Source of the DNA: Oscheius onirici
Taxonomy: Eukaryota > Nematoda > Chromadorea > Rhabditida > Rhabditidae
Length of the DNA: 64,000 nt
Reading direction: 5' to 3'
Assembly (NCBI GenBank): GCA_932521025.1
Contig: OW051468.1
Location: forward strand, 1,302,064-1,366,063
The translations under genes and the position numbers were made by a program. The notes beneath the pieces are model-generated. The model did no database searches, was not told the DNA's origin, and worked only from the letters and a program-made list of their open reading frames with translations. Position 1 is the stretch's first letter. Every line of letters starts with the position of its first letter. Positions 54,087 to 64,000 of the stretch are shown in pieces.

Positions 54087-55672
54087 AAACTCCGTCACCC
54101 CAACATTGTCCAAATCTTTGGCTTCTTTGAGCAGAAAGGTCTTCTCAACCAGTACGGATTAATTTACGAGTATTTGAATGGACCGATGCTTATCACAGGT
54201 ACGGTCAGTTTGCTTCGGGGCGGTATCTTTACCCCTTTCCCCCTAAACTTGGGGGTTTTGGGGGTCGGCGGGAATCTGTTTTTACGGGTCTCGTTCTCGT
54301 TTTTCAGCTTTGTGCTAGCAGGCAAAGTTGTAGCCCTGATCAAGCTCTACAACTTTGCAGAACATTGCAAAGTGTGAAAATGCTGTTATCACTGTGAAAA
54401 AGTGATTATAAACCAAAACATATCAACAAAGGCAAAAGTCGTTTTTCACAGTGATAAAAGCATTTTCAGGCTTAGGAATGTTCTGCAAAGTTGTAGAGCT
54501 TGATCAGGGCTACAACTTTGCCCACTAGCACAAAGCTGAAAAACGAGAACGAGACCCGTAAAAACAGATTTTCCCCGCCGACCCCCAAAAACCCCAAGTT
54601 TAGGGGGAGGGGTAAAGAAATCTGCCCTTCGATGAACAGTTTTTTTTGCGCCCGATCACGAACTTCTCCTTCGTAACTATTGAATTACAGTGCTCTGCAA
54701 TGCAAGAATTAAAATTCCACTGACAACAAGGCACTCTTGGATATTGCAAGCGTCTCGAGCAGTGGCGTACCTTCACCGTCAGGGCATTCTTCATCTTAAC
54801 ATAAAGCCAGAAATGTAGACAAAATTTCTGTTGTAGTAAGATAATATAATTGCAGAATGTGTCTTGACGCCACGCAACGTATCCTGAAGCTTTTTGGAGC
54901 TGCCTATTTTTGTCGACGATTGGACCCAAACAAGGCTACCGTCGTGCACTCAAATCAAATGTTTCTAGCCGCTCAAGGAAAAGTTGTGGCTGTGCCGCTT
55001 AATATTGTTCAGGACGACGGCCAAATACCGAAATTGTGAGATTTTGTCAAGCAGACGTGAATGTTTTTCAGAAAACGTATAGGGTTATTTCAACCACCGG
55101 AAGTGTTAACTGGAAGTCTTACCACGACAAACTATGACCTTTCTGCAGATGTGTACTCTTTCTCATTGACTATTTGGTGCATTCTTCATAGAAGGTCAGA
55201 CTGACAGAGACGGAAATGTACTTTTTTCAGATCCTTCCTCAAAGATCTTGGAAAGAAGTATTTCAAGAGCATTTTTCATTTGGCCAATGGAATGAGACCA
55301 CGAATTGACTCCTGGGTGGATGACTCACTGGCTCAATTGATGAGAAAGTAATCTTCCACTTTAAAAAAGCAAGTATTTTATAGAGGCTGGAGTCAGAACC
55401 CGTCTGATCGCCCAAAAATTGAGGAATTCGTCAAATTCTTCAGTAACCAAAATCCAGCACTACTAAAAACTCGTGAGAGGGAAGCAGATCGTTCAGTGAA
55501 ATATAATAGCAGATGGGGTGACAGGAGCAGGAATACGGTTGAGGATGAAGAATTTTTGGAGCTTTCGGTAAAGCTTCTGTTAGACCTTCAACTGAAGTTT
55601 AAGCCCGACTACCACGAGACTCATTTCGTGCCGGACCGGTCCTTCTTGGAGCGCCTCAAGTTTTGGAAATGA
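54087..55672 (+). CDS. Kinase-like gene lacking catalytic residues
   Basis: Exons 54087-54198, 54691-54814, 54856-55035, 55072-55194, 55231-55347 and 55384-55672 join in frame. It has the C-lobe architecture of the preceding gene (RHPNIVQIFGFF, YLHRQGILHLNIKPE, LSADVYSFSLTIW, GWSQNPSDRPKIEEFV) but HRD is HLN and the DFG position reads LFG. No ATP-binding lysine or N-terminal start was found before 54087. It is either a pseudokinase whose 5' exons are missed, or a truncated tandem duplicate. The open C-terminal tail (SVKLLLDLQLKFKPDY) and intact junctions argue for selection. Confidence 0.6.
54222..54621. mobile_element. Fold-back element in the kinase-like gene intron
   Basis: Arms of about 170 bases: TTTACCCCTTTCCCCCTAAA, GGGTCTCGTTCTCGTTTTTC and CAAAGTTGTAGCCCTGATCA at the left; TGATCAGGGCTACAACTTTG, GAAAAACGAGAACGAGACCC and TTTAGGGGGAGGGGTAAA at the right. 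It shares the CAAAGTTGTAG core with 17390-17580. Confidence 0.8.
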
Positions 55673-55679
55673 CCACCGT

Positions 55680-57390
55680 CAATATGTTGATCCGTCCAAA
55701 GACCAGAAAGTGCTGTCAAGACAGAAAAATGGCTGTTCTATTGAAGATACTAGTTTTAGGCTTAAACTACAATTTTTCTGTGTACGCCACTCATCTCCCG
55801 CACCTCACGCGAACCCAATATTTGTGCCGCAATGCAATCTGTTTGACCATGTGCGCCCCGCGGCCTTCCGTAAGCGTCAGTCGCTCCCGATTCACCGTCT
55901 TTATAAATTTGCATATGTGGTCTCATCTCTCTCTCTGCCTACCAATTTCGGCTGGACCCTGGACGGAGAGACGCATTAGCGTCACTTGTAATTAGGTGAC
56001 AGCCACCCCATCATTCACATACGAAGCACCGCGCACACACAGGAACCACCCCTGTAATGACTCACTCCAATATTCATGACCTCCAGTTCAGGTCACTTTG
56101 GGAGACAGGTTCTATAGTTTTCAGTCTTTGGTGACCTAACTATGTACAATCCCTTATTTTTGTCTCATCCTGTTACTTTTTAAAGCCATCTTTCCTTACT
56201 TTTTAAGCCTTCCAATCTCTTCCTATCATTGCCTGCCGATTCGTTTTGAACTGACTCATTTGAACTGGTATCATCTGGATTGTATCATATTTTCTATGAA
56301 CAATTTTTGCTGTTTTTTTCTTTTACTCACACTCATCAGTTACAGCCAGTTTTTCCAGTTCAACCAGTCAGAAATTTGTTGGAGTCCTTCCAGAAGGTTA
56401 ACTGAATTTCGGAATTCTTCGCAGATCTGTTTCCAGTGCTCTAGATCTTCTAGAAATTCTCTGTCTTCCTCGGTACAGTCATAGACTCTCAGTTGAACTG
56501 AATCACTCCGATTCTTACAATTTTTTCACTCTTTTTTTTGACTTCCAACTTTTCCAGACGCTAACCCTGAAGGACTCTTGAACAAGCTAAAGCTTTCTTA
56601 CAAAGCAGACACGAGCCGAAAAATGTCTTGCTTTCACAGCTGGTCCTCATTAGTTTGTATCTTCGTCTCTGTGTGTATGCTAATGTCCGTTCCCATTGTG
56701 CCATCTGTCAGTTTCTCCTTGTTTACCGCGTTGCGCAGCCAGAGAGGAGAGACCTTCCACCCACAGCGCCCTAATCTCTTTAGTTAAGCCGACGCACCGG
56801 ACGTGGCTAATCATTACCGAGGCTGTTTGGCCGTGGGGGTTAATGACAATAATTATGGGTTAAAACTAGTAGAGTTATGGGTTGGTAGGAAAAAAAAGTT
56901 ATGGTACAATATAGCTCCCAGAGTACAGTGGCAGAACTAGCTGTGGGTAGAGCAAACGAGAGACAAGGAGTTTCTGTCGAGGATTCAAAGTGACTACCAG
57001 AAAGAACACAATTTAGCAAAACTTGTCAAACTTTGCCTTCTCGAACAAAAAGTGGAGGATTAGTCGCGACTATTACAAATGAACTTGTTAGTTTTTTTGG
57101 ATAAAAGTTGACAAGTTGTGGTAGACTTCGGTAGTCAGTTCGACAGTATCTTGGCCAGAAAGCTCCTCATCTCTTCTCAAACATTGGTGAGTCTTTCAAG
57201 TGTTACTCTCTGTCTGTCTCTTGGACTCTCTAGTACCCAGTAATGTGGAGATTCTACTGTTGTGGTTTGGATGGACGTCTTTTTTACTTATTTCCCAATC
57301 CTCTGACTCTCACTCTACTGTCATCTGGAAGTTGTCTTGGACTAAAACTGTCCTGTAGTTCTGGGACTCGTACGGGGGTAGATTCTACAC
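55680..57390. other. Intergenic, no supported gene
   Basis: Short frames occur but show no domain, signal peptide or splice pattern. The stretch is CT-rich on the plus strand. Confidence 0.45.
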
Positions 57391-57394
57391 TTTT

Positions 57395-57775
57395 ACTTTA
57401 CGGCGGGCTAAAAAATGTCATTTCACATTTATTTTTAATTTTTCTTGTTTAAAAATACTTTGTAGACTAAGATCTAATAATGACATAAAAAATTACAAGA
57501 AAACAGAAAACTAACAACGAAAATGGAAGAATCTTCGGATTTTCCACGAACTTCGTTGAAATCTTCGTGAAATTGCCGATTTCTTCTCTTTTCGTCGTCA
57601 TTTTTCTGTTTTCTTGTAATTTTTTTGATGTCACAATTAGATCTTACCTTACAAAGTATTTTTTAGCAGGAAAAATCAGAATATATATGCAAAATGCATT
57701 TTTTTTAGCCCGCCGCAAAGTTGGCACTTTGCCGAAGCAGGCCTGATTTCCGACCAGGTTTGACATGCCTGGACA
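57395..57775. mobile_element. Fold-back element with GGCAAACCTGG ends, copy 2 (left end lost)
   Basis: It matches 51753-52149 over GCGGG-CTAAAAAATG, TTTTTCTTGTTTAA, AAAAATTACAAG, TCTTCGGATTTTCC, AGATCTTACC and CCGCAAAGTTGGCA, but the left terminal repeat is replaced by unrelated sequence. The right end, CCGACCAGGTTTGACATGCC, remains. Confidence 0.65.
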
Positions 57776-57789
57776 GAGAGACAAAGAGA

Positions 57790-60090
57790 CAGAGTAAGAT
57801 TCTATTGAATTGACCTCATTCTGTCTGTCTACACTCAATAGCCTCAAGGGGCCAATCGATCCCCGATTACCCCTTCATTAACGGCCAGCCAAGCCCTCTT
57901 ATTTCCGTCTTCGGGTTATTCTCTGCCAAACATTCTCTCTTTGTTAGTTTTGTCCTCCTCCATAATTCGATAATGGTCCGCTGGCGATACTATCTGCCTT
58001 TATAACTCTGGCCGCTGTCAGAGATAGTCACATTTATTGGATTGACCTTTCTATACTTATCCGGAAGGACGTTATTTGCCTCTGGAAGCTGTGTTGACAG
58101 AAGTGGGAGACAGCCGGTCACTCCCAGCTGCTCACCTGGCCTTCTCGAAGAGGATTATAGCTGATCTGTTCTGGGTCTTTGGAGGCAGAAATTTTCTCTG
58201 TCTCTCTTTCTCTTCCTAAACGACTCATTCCCATTCAAATGCATTCAGTACACGAAGGCCAAAAAGAGCCTCTCTCCCTCCCCTCTTATCCCCCTTCTCC
58301 CTGACTTCTAAATCCCACCCCACGGTTCCAAAAAGACTCTTGGCAAAGCCGCTAATTCGACTATAGTGTACAAATTGGCCGCTACGTTCGCCCGTAACTC
58401 TTTTTTGAACATCAAAGCCTCCCGTCCCGGCTGCACCTGTCACGAGGAGGGAGAGTGACCAATCCTCCCACCTCCAAAGTCACAACAGCTGATTTGTTTA
58501 GCAAGATTGATGGAAAGCTTCTGCAGTGGTCTGGTCTCCATCTCAAGGGCATGTTTATTTTTGCGGAGCCTGGCCACACACAGGCGCCGGCTGCCAATTG
58601 TGGCCGCTGACCACTCGTTTTTCTTATTCAGGGGATCATTTTGGGACAGGGACAGGGACAGAGAGTCCATTTCCCCCATTGAGTCCACGCCTCTCCCGTC
58701 CTTTTCAAACTCCTTTTCAAGGGTCCTTCTTTCTCTGAAAAGAGGCCTCTCGTCCCACCTTCCCTCAAAATGAATTTTCTCTCGACACAGCCTCCTACTT
58801 TTTTTTGCTCTGCTCTCATATTGAGCTATCCTCCTCTCATTCCCGACCGCCGTGAGGCGTAACGTCTAATTGGCTGCCTTTTTGCCGTCTCCTCTGCAGC
58901 ATAACAAAAAGGAGCGCACTTTTGAGAGAAGGACAAAGTGGTCCCCAAAAACTTGGTGGGTGGTCCTCATCTTTAGTCTCTCCCATAAGCTGCCGCGTTA
59001 TTTATGAATTCAAAGGCGCTTACTGATCTCATGTTTTGCAGAAGATGGCTCGTCATTTTTCTTGTTTGATAGCTTTTAGAACCATCTTAGGTTCCATTCC
59101 GATTAAATAAGACTAGGTATATCATTGATGCTCGAACCGAAGCGGCACTTTCTCCTCCAAACTTAGGCTGCAGTATACTCCGTTTTTCGTGTAGAAGACG
59201 GCATTTTTCAGCCTTGTGATGTATTGCAAAGTGGTAATATTTGATAAGCTCTACAACTTTGTAGAACATTGCGAAACTTGAAAATGCTTTGGTCAGAGTG
59301 AAATCCGCGACCTGAAAACCACAGCTGCGAACAACAAACTTTTGGCTTGAAGTACAAGAAAACTACGAAAAAGAGGTTTATCAAAGCATTTCCATGCTTT
59401 GGGATGTTTTACAAAATTGTAGAGTTCATCAAAGTTTGTAGAACATCGCGAAGCTATAAAATGCTGTCTTCAACCCGAAATGAACCTGTACGTAATTGCG
59501 TACTTTTGAAGGAGCACCAGATACTTATGTACAGTGCCGGAACGTGCAAATTTTAAATTTTTAAACTAAACCCTTCGTTCTTTGACTCGTTCCACTGTCT
59601 GGCGGGCGTATTGTGCCTCTCTCTCTCCCGTTTCGCGCCTCCCTCTCTCTCTACTCTGCTACATTCAATCTGACAGCTGTCCCCTCTGTGTTTTTTCTCC
59701 CCTCTCGCCACTTTCAAAATCATTTTCCCCCGTAATCTCCTTTCTCTCTAAAAAGGGAAGGAAGTAGTCAATCTGTTCTTCTCTCTCAACGGGTGTAAAC
59801 ATGTAATCAGATAGTTGTTTTGACCCTGGCCATATGCCCCCAACTCTTTCTCACTCTCTTAAAAAGAGGTTGTAATTCTCTCTCACTCCCATTAGACAGT
59901 GAGAATGAGACACTTTGTTTGTTTTTCACTTCTAACCACTGAAAGGGACTTTTATGACGGCACGTTCCGTCGGTCGCATGTTTTTTTTTGCGTGACTCAA
60001 TGTGGCAGCAAGAAATCGAAGAACGGAGAACTTTTGCATTGAAATATCAACAGTTTTTCACTTTCCTTTTATGTACAAACATTTTCCGCC
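57790..60090. other. Gene-poor CT-rich region
   Basis: No exon is supported. 59150-59480 contains CAAAGTTGTAG-core fragments (GTAGAACATCGCG, CTACAACTTTGTAGAACATT). 58240-58900 and 59600-59760 are rich in CTCTCTCCC runs. Confidence 0.5.
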
Positions 60091-60100
60091 ACTTCGCTTA

Positions 60101-60175
60101 CTCCGAATAGCGCAGTCGGTTAAGCAGCCTCCTGCGACGCAGATGACCCGGGTTCGATTCTGTAGCGTGAAAATT
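60101..60175 (+). other. tRNA-like pseudogene or tRNA-derived fragment
   Basis: TAGCGCAGTCGGTTAAGC (A-box-like), GGGTTCGATTC (B-box-like) and a following run of 9 T resemble a tRNA transcription unit. A normal anticodon stem and a paired T stem cannot be drawn, so I do not call a functional tRNA. Confidence 0.4.
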
Positions 60176-60479
60176 CCTTTTTTTTATATTTAATGTTTTT
60201 TTTGTCTTTGAAAACTTGTTAATACTCAAAGAAACTAGCAGCACCTTCCCTTTAATTATCACAAGCTTGTCAACATATTATTTTGTTCACGGATGGACAC
60301 TCTCTCATTTTTTGGCGGTGTTCCAACTGGAGAAAAGATCAGTAGATACTGTCTGGCTGTTTTTACATCAATGTCCAATGTTATTCTTGGTGCAATATCT
60401 GCCATCTCTCTGCCTCTACGTCTAATATAATATGGGCAGAGTGCTGTTTATGCTACATGTCTGATCACATTTTCTGACC

Positions 60480-61060
60480 TCTGTCTCTCTCTCTCTCTCC
60501 CACTAATCTCTATCCCCTTCCAAAAAGAGAGTCAATTCATCTTGGCTGTCCTTCTTATCTCCATGGCCATTCAGTTTGCCTAATTGTTCCCACAGCGTTT
60601 CCCGCAAAAAAAAAAGATGCAGATAACAGGCTGTCGAAGTGTTGTTACACTGACCAAAGGGGGCCAGGGTCTCCGTCTCTCTCTCTCTCTGTTTCACGCT
60701 GCAAGTGGACACAGCTGTTTCCAGGACTATTAGGAGAGAGTTCAGCTGTCTCTGACTCTCTGTCTCTCTGTCTCTCACTCTCTGACTCTCTGATTCTGTG
60801 TCATTTTGTCTCTCTGTCTCTCTGTCACCCTGACTCTCAGTCATTCTGTCTCTTTGACTCTCTGTCTCTCTCTGTCTTTCTCTGCTCTCTGTCTTTGTGA
60901 CTCTCTCCCTCTGACTCTCACTCTCTGATTCTCTGTCCCTCTGACTCTCAGACTCTCAAACTCTCTGATTCTTTGACTCTCAGACTCTCTGACTCTCTGT
61001 CTCTCTTTCTCACTGTCTTCCTCTCCCTCTGACTCTCATTCTCTCTGCCTCCCAAACTCT
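60480..61060 (+). repeat. CTCTGTCTCTCTGACTCT-rich tract
   Basis: About 580 bases dominated by irregular TCTCTGTC, GACTCTC and TCTCTGA units. It is the longest example of the low-complexity motif found in introns throughout the window. Confidence 0.7.
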
Positions 61061-61069
61061 TCAAAATTC

Positions 61070-62200
61070 TCCTCTTTTCACAAAGTTCCCATGCAAAAAA
61101 ATACCATTTTCCGCCTTGTCAATAGATTCGATCGTAATTGTTCTGACCCTGACTGGCGGGCTGTCGCCAGCCGCGATCTCTAACCAAAAACGGGCCTCTG
61201 GCCTTCTTCCTTTCATTTTATTGCTTCATCTTTCTTTTCTCATTCATTTTTTTTCAGAAGAACGAGTTGGGAAAGAGACTGTGAAGACAATATCCGGCCC
61301 TACGAGGCACTAGAAGTGAGTGTTTTTTATAAAAAGATCCGATCAGGAATTTAAGTGATTTTTCATCCCTTTCTCATAATTCACGGGAGCAAGCATCATT
61401 AGCTTCCATTCAGTTCTTTTTTACTGCTCAAAAACTCTGCTACTTTTTCTGTGGTCACTTGTTTTTGAATCACAACGGAAATCATGCAAATTTGAAATTG
61501 AAAATCCGGTCATTTGACCCAGACCGTTTCTTTTCGCCGCCTCCTCTTTTTTTCTAGAAACATCTGGAGATTTTTGCAAAATGTCTAGCCTCTGACCATT
61601 TCTCATCTTTCTGTCTATATATTCTCTTTTATATCACAAGACTTCTTTGAAAAGTGCAGATATAGCGCGTCCCAAATCTTCACCCTTTGTATTTTTTAGT
61701 TGACGAGAAATTGCGAACAGAATAGTATATCCGTATTTCCGCGTTTTTTTTCGTACGCAATTTTGCGTAAGATGAAGATTTGGCTGTTTGGAACCAGCCG
61801 ACTCCGTCACCAGACGGCGTCGTGCCACATTTTGTACTCCCACAACAGTAGCAGAACTTTCCCGAATCTTTTCCAAGTTAAACACATAAATACTGTCTAA
61901 TTTCTCGACAGGACATAACTTGTTAGCTGTGGCTTCAGAGCTTCAAACCGAACCTTTTAGCTGCCCCCCCCTCCCCCCCACGTAATATACGCAAACACGT
62001 ATTCTCTTTTTTTTGTGGTCAAGACGGCATTTTCTGACTTTGTGATGTTCTGCAAAGTTGTAGCCCCTGACATCTTCTACAACTTTGCAGAACACTAAAA
62101 AGCTGACAAATGTCGCCTTGATTTTGAAATATGTGAATACGTAATTGCGTATCGGGCTCCTAATAGAGGTTTTAGGGTACTCGGACTACCGTTTTTTGGC
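61070..62200 (+). mobile_element. Intergenic with CAAAGTTGTAG-type element, copy B
   Basis: 62010-62180 matches the minus strand of 17390-17580. Near 61790-61830 a CAGCCGACTCCGTCACCAGACGGCGTCG hairpin of the GACGCCGTC family occurs. No gene is supported between 61070 and 62230. Confidence 0.55.
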
Positions 62201-62237
62201 AAACATTTGAAAAGACGAACAAACGCTTCCGAATAAA

Positions 62238-62513
62238 TCAAAAGAAGTGATAGTTCCACAAAAAAAAAGACACTTTCTCTACACTTTTATTCGTATCGGC
62301 TATATAGCAAGATTGGTCAGTTCTTGGCTTGAAGACTCCAGGAGCGGCGGGAGCGGGAGCGGCAGCAGCTTGTCCAGCAGCTGGCTTGACCGGAGCTGCA
62401 GATTCTCTCTCCCAGGCGTATTCTTCACAGCCATAGACTCCGGAGCTAGAAGCTCCAGTCATATGGCCACTGCCGTATCCTCCAGCTCCAGCATAACAAG
62501 ACTTGTCGGCCAT
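62238..62513 (-). CDS. Small Ala/Gly/Pro-rich protein, putative
   Basis: A minus-strand frame starting MADKSCYAGAGGYGSGHM reads through a Gly/Ser-rich part with VYGCEEYAWERE and an Ala/Pro stretch to DQSCYIADTNKSVEKV, 91 residues in all. The repeated DKSCY/DQSCY at both ends suggests real coding constraint. No signal peptide or known domain. The last ten residues may not be coding. Confidence 0.5.
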   Translation of the reverse strand: MADKSCYAGAGGYGSGHMTGASSSGVYGCEEYAWERESAAPVKPAAGQAAAAPAPAAPGVFKPRTDQSCYIADTNKSVEKVSFFLWNYHFF

Positions 62514-62681
62514 TGCTCTCTGGATGTTTAGATGGTTTCTCAAGCTTTTTGAGTTCCTTAAATAGCTTGGAAAAAAAAGTCAAATTGATCTATTTTCTTC
62601 AAAGTTTTTGCTGTTTTCCCGAAATTTTACGGAAAGATTGTTTTTGAGGACGAAAATTGAACAATTTCAAAATATCAAAAT

Positions 62682-62939
62682 GTACCGTAAATATTTGAAT
62701 ACTGCGCCACTATTCGAATACAAAAAAATACGCAATTACGTACGCATTTTTACGGATTGAAGAAAATATTTTTCGAGTTTCCTAGTATTTTCCCATATAG
62801 ATATGGATCCTGGCTTCCAGTAAAAAATGGGGAAAATTTTAAAAAATGTCGTCGTCAATCCGAAAAAAATGCGTACGTAATTGCGTATTTTTTGTATTTG
62901 AATAGTGGCGCGGTGCGTCTATTCAAATATTTACGGTAA
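62682..62939. mobile_element. Fold-back element with TACCGTAAATATTTGAATA ends
   Basis: TACCGTAAATATTTGAATAC, GCGCCACTATTCGAATACAAA and TACGCAATTACGTACGCATTTTT at the left have close inverses at the right, ending TATTCAAATATTTACGGTA. It is a near-complete palindrome of about 258 bases. Confidence 0.8.
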
Positions 62940-63234
62940 TGAAAAATTTTGTTTAACATGAGAAAAATAAATATTTTGATAAAAATTTCTGGACAGTATA
63001 AAATCTCAAAAAAACACAAAAAAAAATAATTTTTAAATGAAACGTTTTTTTTCAAGTTCCCGCCTCTACTTTCCAATTCCTTCTCACAAGACGATGGCTT
63101 TTTCCCTAGTTTATAGCCTGGCTCTAATGAAAAAAGGTCCCTTCTCATTGTCTACATTCCCGCCTCTTATCATTTCGACTTCATGAACACCCCCTGTTAG
63201 TCGAGTGTTTGAACAGCCCGTATCAACGTAGAGC

Positions 63235-63489
63235 ATGTTGGGCTCAACTCCGCTCTCTCTCTGCTTGTTGCTTCTGTTCTTGTGTGCCGCCCGCTCCTGC
63301 TACTGCTGCCGCTTTCAGCTCCTCCGTGTGAGAATAGTCACACGGCAAAATGAGTCAGAATACTATTGTATTGCATTCTTGCCCCCTTCTGCGGGAACAG
63401 ATTGTCGTTACTACGAATCCTTTTTTTGCTTTGTAAAATGGGCCCCGAGACGAAGTTCTCGAATTCTCCGGCCATCTGAAATCAGTTGA
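63235..63489 (+). CDS. Putative small secreted Cys-rich protein
   Basis: An 84-residue frame begins with a strong signal peptide (MLGSTPLSLCLLLLFLCAA) and continues RSCYCCRFQLL with further cysteines at YYCIAF, DCRYY and FFCF. An Arg-rich end (RRSSRILRPSEIS) follows. There is no recognised family and no intron evidence, so it may be a chance frame in CT-rich DNA. Confidence 0.35.
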   Translation: MLGSTPLSLCLLLLFLCAARSCYCCRFQLLRVRIVTRQNESEYYCIAFLPPSAGTDCRYYESFFCFVKWAPRRSSRILRPSEIS

Positions 63490-63819
63490 TTTTCCCACAC
63501 TTTTCTCCTGAGATGATCCTTTGACCTTTCAGTAAGTTCAAAGTGTTTTATCATGGACATAGAAGCTCAATTTAATTTACTTCTCTCCTTCGATTGTTGA
63601 CAAAACTCTCGCAGCAGATCATGTGAATCTCGATCGGCAGTGTGTTTATCAGAGAACTGTATTCAGCCGCTATACTTTCATACTGCTCATACTTTTTCTT
63701 AAAAGAAATTGATAAAGTTTTATGAGTTACCCACATTTCCGACGAAACGATACCAATTCCGCTCCCGTATTAACCTGAAACTTTCTCTATTTTACTTAAA
63801 TAAGTCTTCCTAGGTATAC

Positions 63820-63992
63820 TTAGGAAATCGACAAAAAGTGGGCAAGTTGTTAGACTAGAAATTTCAAGGAAATTTCGGTCTAAATTTAACTTGATCAAGC
63901 TGAATCTAGGCCAAGCCAAATTTAGACACTAAACTTTCTTGAAATCTCTAGTCTAACAACTTATCCAGTTTTTTTTTGTTTATTTCCTAGTA
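63820..63992. mobile_element. Fold-back element near the window end
   Basis: CAAGTTGTTAGACTAGAAATTTCAAGG and TAGGAAAT at the left are mirrored by TTGAAATCTCTAGTCTAACAACTT and ATTTCCTA at the right. Inner ATTTAACTTGA/CCAAATTTAGAC parts also pair. Confidence 0.7.
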
Positions 63993-64000
63993 AGAGTTAA

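Noticed and set aside
60101..60175. Functional tRNA gene
   Set aside because: A and B boxes are present, but neither the anticodon stem nor the T stem pairs, so only a tRNA-like fragment is reported.
1..64000. CRISPR array, bacterial operon or plasmid origin
   Set aside because: The sequence is eukaryotic with spliceosomal introns; no regularly spaced repeats of that kind were seen.

Overview
The window is eukaryotic and almost certainly from a free-living or parasitic nematode. Introns are short (about 40-50 nt) with TTTTCAG or TTTTAG acceptors. Several genes have a splice acceptor just before the start codon, as expected for spliced-leader trans-splicing. The gene families are also nematode-like: major sperm protein, SXP/RAL-2, receptor-L-domain proteins, a serpentine chemoreceptor and TTBK-type kinases. 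Gene models below were assembled by hand from reading frames and splice signals; none was checked against a database.

Layout. 1-2.9 kb: three copies of an uncharacterised single-pass membrane family, one fairly complete and two decayed; a better-preserved relative lies at 50.8-51.7 kb. 3.2-3.7 kb: a secreted protein. 3.8-13 kb: receptor-L-domain genes on both strands, mostly broken by stops and frameshifts, interleaved with a tRNA-Arg, a major sperm protein fragment and many fold-back elements. 13.7-15.6 kb: a WD40-repeat gene. 17.0-18.2 kb: a tandem pair of small cysteine-rich secreted peptides. 18.9-20.0 kb: a small EF-hand gene. 20.9-22.6 kb: an arylacetamide-deacetylase-like esterase. 23.0-23.8 kb (-): an SXP/RAL-2-like protein. 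24.1-24.9 kb (-): ribosomal protein S7. 25.5-26.3 kb: an uncharacterised gene with an apparent frameshift. 26.7-29.9 kb (-): another receptor-L-domain gene. 30.0-31.1 kb: a TTBK/CK1-like kinase.

32.5-34.0 kb: two small membrane proteins, one with two PPxY motifs. 34.0-36.4 kb (-): a multi-pass membrane protein. 36.7-39.7 kb (-): a METTL13-like double methyltransferase. 39.9-40.3 kb (-): a small two-helix membrane protein. 42.7-47.5 kb: a seven-helix chemoreceptor whose large introns are full of repeats. 48.2-49.2 kb (-): a CCHC zinc-knuckle protein. 50.0-50.4 kb: a small Cys-rich membrane protein. 52.3-55.7 kb: a TKL-like kinase followed by a kinase-like gene that has lost its catalytic residues. 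55.7-62.2 kb is gene-poor and CT-rich. The end holds two small ORFs and more fold-back elements.

The genes do not form an obvious pathway. The outstanding property is a high load of non-autonomous fold-back (MITE-like) and tRNA-derived elements in introns and intergenic DNA, together with active decay of tandem gene families.
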